NCBI GenBank assembly: GCA_965196985.1
Contig: CBDALO010000048.1
Span: 1 to 64,000 of the forward strand
From: 2-12-FULL-35-23 sp965196985
GTDB taxonomy: Bacteria > Pseudomonadota > Gammaproteobacteria > UBA12402
Length of the DNA: 64,000 nt
Reading direction: 5' to 3'
Every line of letters begins with the position of its first letter. The first letter of the stretch is position 1. The notes beneath the pieces are model-generated. The model was not told the origin of the DNA. It did not search any database and saw only the letters and a program-made list of their open reading frames with translations. The translations under genes and the position numbers were made by a program. Below, piece by piece: positions 63,190 to 64,000 of the stretch.

Positions 63190-63330
63190 TTGGAAGTGCA
63201 GGCCCAACACAGCTGGTGGGCAAAGGTGGCGCTTTTCAGGTTTAACTATATAAACCATCTAGTTTTAGGTGGTGGCATTGCACTTGGCATTAGCTTACTG
63301 CACAATACCCTTCGTTATTTTAGCCAATAA
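63190..63330 (+). CDS. Small hypothetical membrane peptide upstream of tkt
   Basis: A 46-residue frame starting with TTG 63190 (weak AAAGG upstream) and ending 13 nt before tkt. It contains NYINHLVLGGGIALGISLL, a likely single membrane helix, followed by HNTLRYFSQ. No family recognised. It may be a chance frame; the in-frame run and hydrophobic helix are the only support. Confidence 0.3.
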   Translation: MEVQAQHSWWAKVALFRFNYINHLVLGGGIALGISLLHNTLRYFSQ

Positions 63331-63343
63331 ATTAGGAATACTA

Positions 63344-64000
63344 ATGCCTACACACCGCGAACTTGCTAATGCTCTGCGTTTTTTATCCATTGATGCAATC
63401 CAAAAAGCCAACTCAGGTCATCCTGGGATGCCTATGGGTATGGCTGATATAGCTCAGGTGCTTTGGAGTGATTTTTTGCATCATAATCCAAGTAATCCTA
63501 GCTGGATTAATCGTGACCGTTTTGTGTTATCTAATGGACACGGAGCTATGTTGCAATATGCTTTATTACATTTGACGGGTTATGATTTGAGTTTGGATGA
63601 TGTTAAAGCATTTCGCCAGTTGGGTTCAAGGACACCTGGTCATCCTGAGTATGGGCATACACCAGGGGTAGAAACGACAACAGGTCCACTTGGCCAGGGT
63701 TTAGCAAATGCGGTTGGTATGGCGCTTGCTGAAAAAAACTTAGCAGCAAATTTTAATACCGAGGCTCACCAAATTATTGATCACCACACTTATGTTTTTG
63801 CTGGTGATGGCTGCTTGATGGAAGGTGTTTCTCATGAGGCATGCTCTTTAGCAGGGACTTTAGGTTTAGGAAAATTAATCGTTTTCTGGGATGACAATGA
63901 GATTTCTATTGATGGCCATGTGAGAGATTGGTTTAGCACTGATACAGCTAAGCGCTTCCAGGCATATCACTGGCAAGTAATTACTAATGTTGATGGGCAT
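63344..64000 (+). CDS. tkt: Transketolase, 3'-truncated by the window edge
   Basis: The first 219 codons of transketolase of the pentose-phosphate pathway, which moves two-carbon units between sugar phosphates using thiamine diphosphate. RFLSIDAIQKANSGHPGMPMG (quoted as FLSIDAIQKANSGHPGMPMG), DRFVLSNGHGAMLQYALLHL, TTTGPLGQGLANAVGMA, and the thiamine-diphosphate/Mg motif GDGCLMEG (about 158-165) with DDNEISIDG are all in place. ATG 63344 follows AGGA with 7 nt spacing. The gene continues past the right edge. Confidence 0.96.
   Translation, partial: MPTHRELANALRFLSIDAIQKANSGHPGMPMGMADIAQVLWSDFLHHNPSNPSWINRDRFVLSNGHGAMLQYALLHLTGYDLSLDDVKAFRQLGSRTPGHPEYGHTPGVETTTGPLGQGLANAVGMALAEKNLAANFNTEAHQIIDHHTYVFAGDGCLMEGVSHEACSLAGTLGLGKLIVFWDDNEISIDGHVRDWFSTDTAKRFQAYHWQVITNVDGH

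Noticed and set aside
1..64000. CRISPR array or integron attC array
   Set aside because: No regularly spaced direct repeats with unique spacers were seen. The palindromic elements near 23 kb, 26.8 kb and 37.1 kb are few, unspaced, and lack clear attC core motifs.

Overview
The window reads as a chromosomal piece of an AT-rich gammaproteobacterium. This rests on recognisable genes: a complete atpIBEFHAGDC operon, ubiE-ubiJ-ubiB, a coq7-type ubiquinone hydroxylase, separate glyQ and glyS, gmhB, rsmD and tkt. Many interrupted genes, a heavy and nested load of insertion sequences, a eukaryote-like tyrosine phosphatase and a large orphan membrane protein suggest a host-associated lineage (Legionellales or Thiotrichales-like). 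That placement is inference; no rRNA, tRNA or CRISPR array was seen.

Layout. 1-7434: tandem array of TPR plus glycosyltransferase genes. One carries a G8 frameshift; another is split by an ISKra4-type element that itself holds an IS5-like element. 7426-10524: one minus-strand membrane-protein gene cut by an IS256-type element and a 201-bp MITE. 10622-11374: outer-membrane beta-barrel. 11524-18487: promoter and ATP synthase operon. 18546-22912: HD phosphohydrolase, then a GT87-like membrane glycosyltransferase broken by two T-run frameshifts and an ISKra4 copy. 22917-23108: hairpins and a multibranched palindromic element. 23177-26719: glyQ-glyS-gmhB. 27012-31295: Cys-rich lipoprotein, universal stress protein, purine and cytidine salvage, and phosphate transport. 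31368-34328: integrase-type IS split by IS256 copy 2. 34432-41099: CYTH protein, rsmD, PadR pair, a structured intergenic region, ubiE-ubiJ-ubiB, a frameshifted DUF423 gene and an ArsR regulator. 41226-45511: ABC importer without a visible binding protein, and an Na+/H+ antiporter. 45614-47887: DSP-type phosphatase whose tail is cut by an IS4 element. 47990-53510: coq7, a small membrane protein, and a TolC/MacA/MacB-type efflux set. 53797-63150: one long reading frame (EamA exporter followed by an ATP-grasp ligase) broken by a three-gene transposon (with an IS110 inside), IS256 copy 3 and ISKra4 copy 3. 63344-end: transketolase, open at the right edge.

For most insertions the exact ends and target-site duplications can be read: 8 bp for ISKra4 and IS256, 7 bp for IS4, 3 bp for the IS5-like element, 6 bp for the MITE. 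Removing the element plus one duplicate restores an open frame in the interrupted gene. This allows reconstruction of ancestral proteins that per-ORF annotation would miss. The most unusual items are the EamA/ATP-grasp fusion, two copies of a hairpin repeat with compensating arm changes around a conserved loop, the multibranched palindrome near 23.05 kb, the putative IS110 bridge-RNA leader, and recurrent one-base frameshifts in homopolymer runs.
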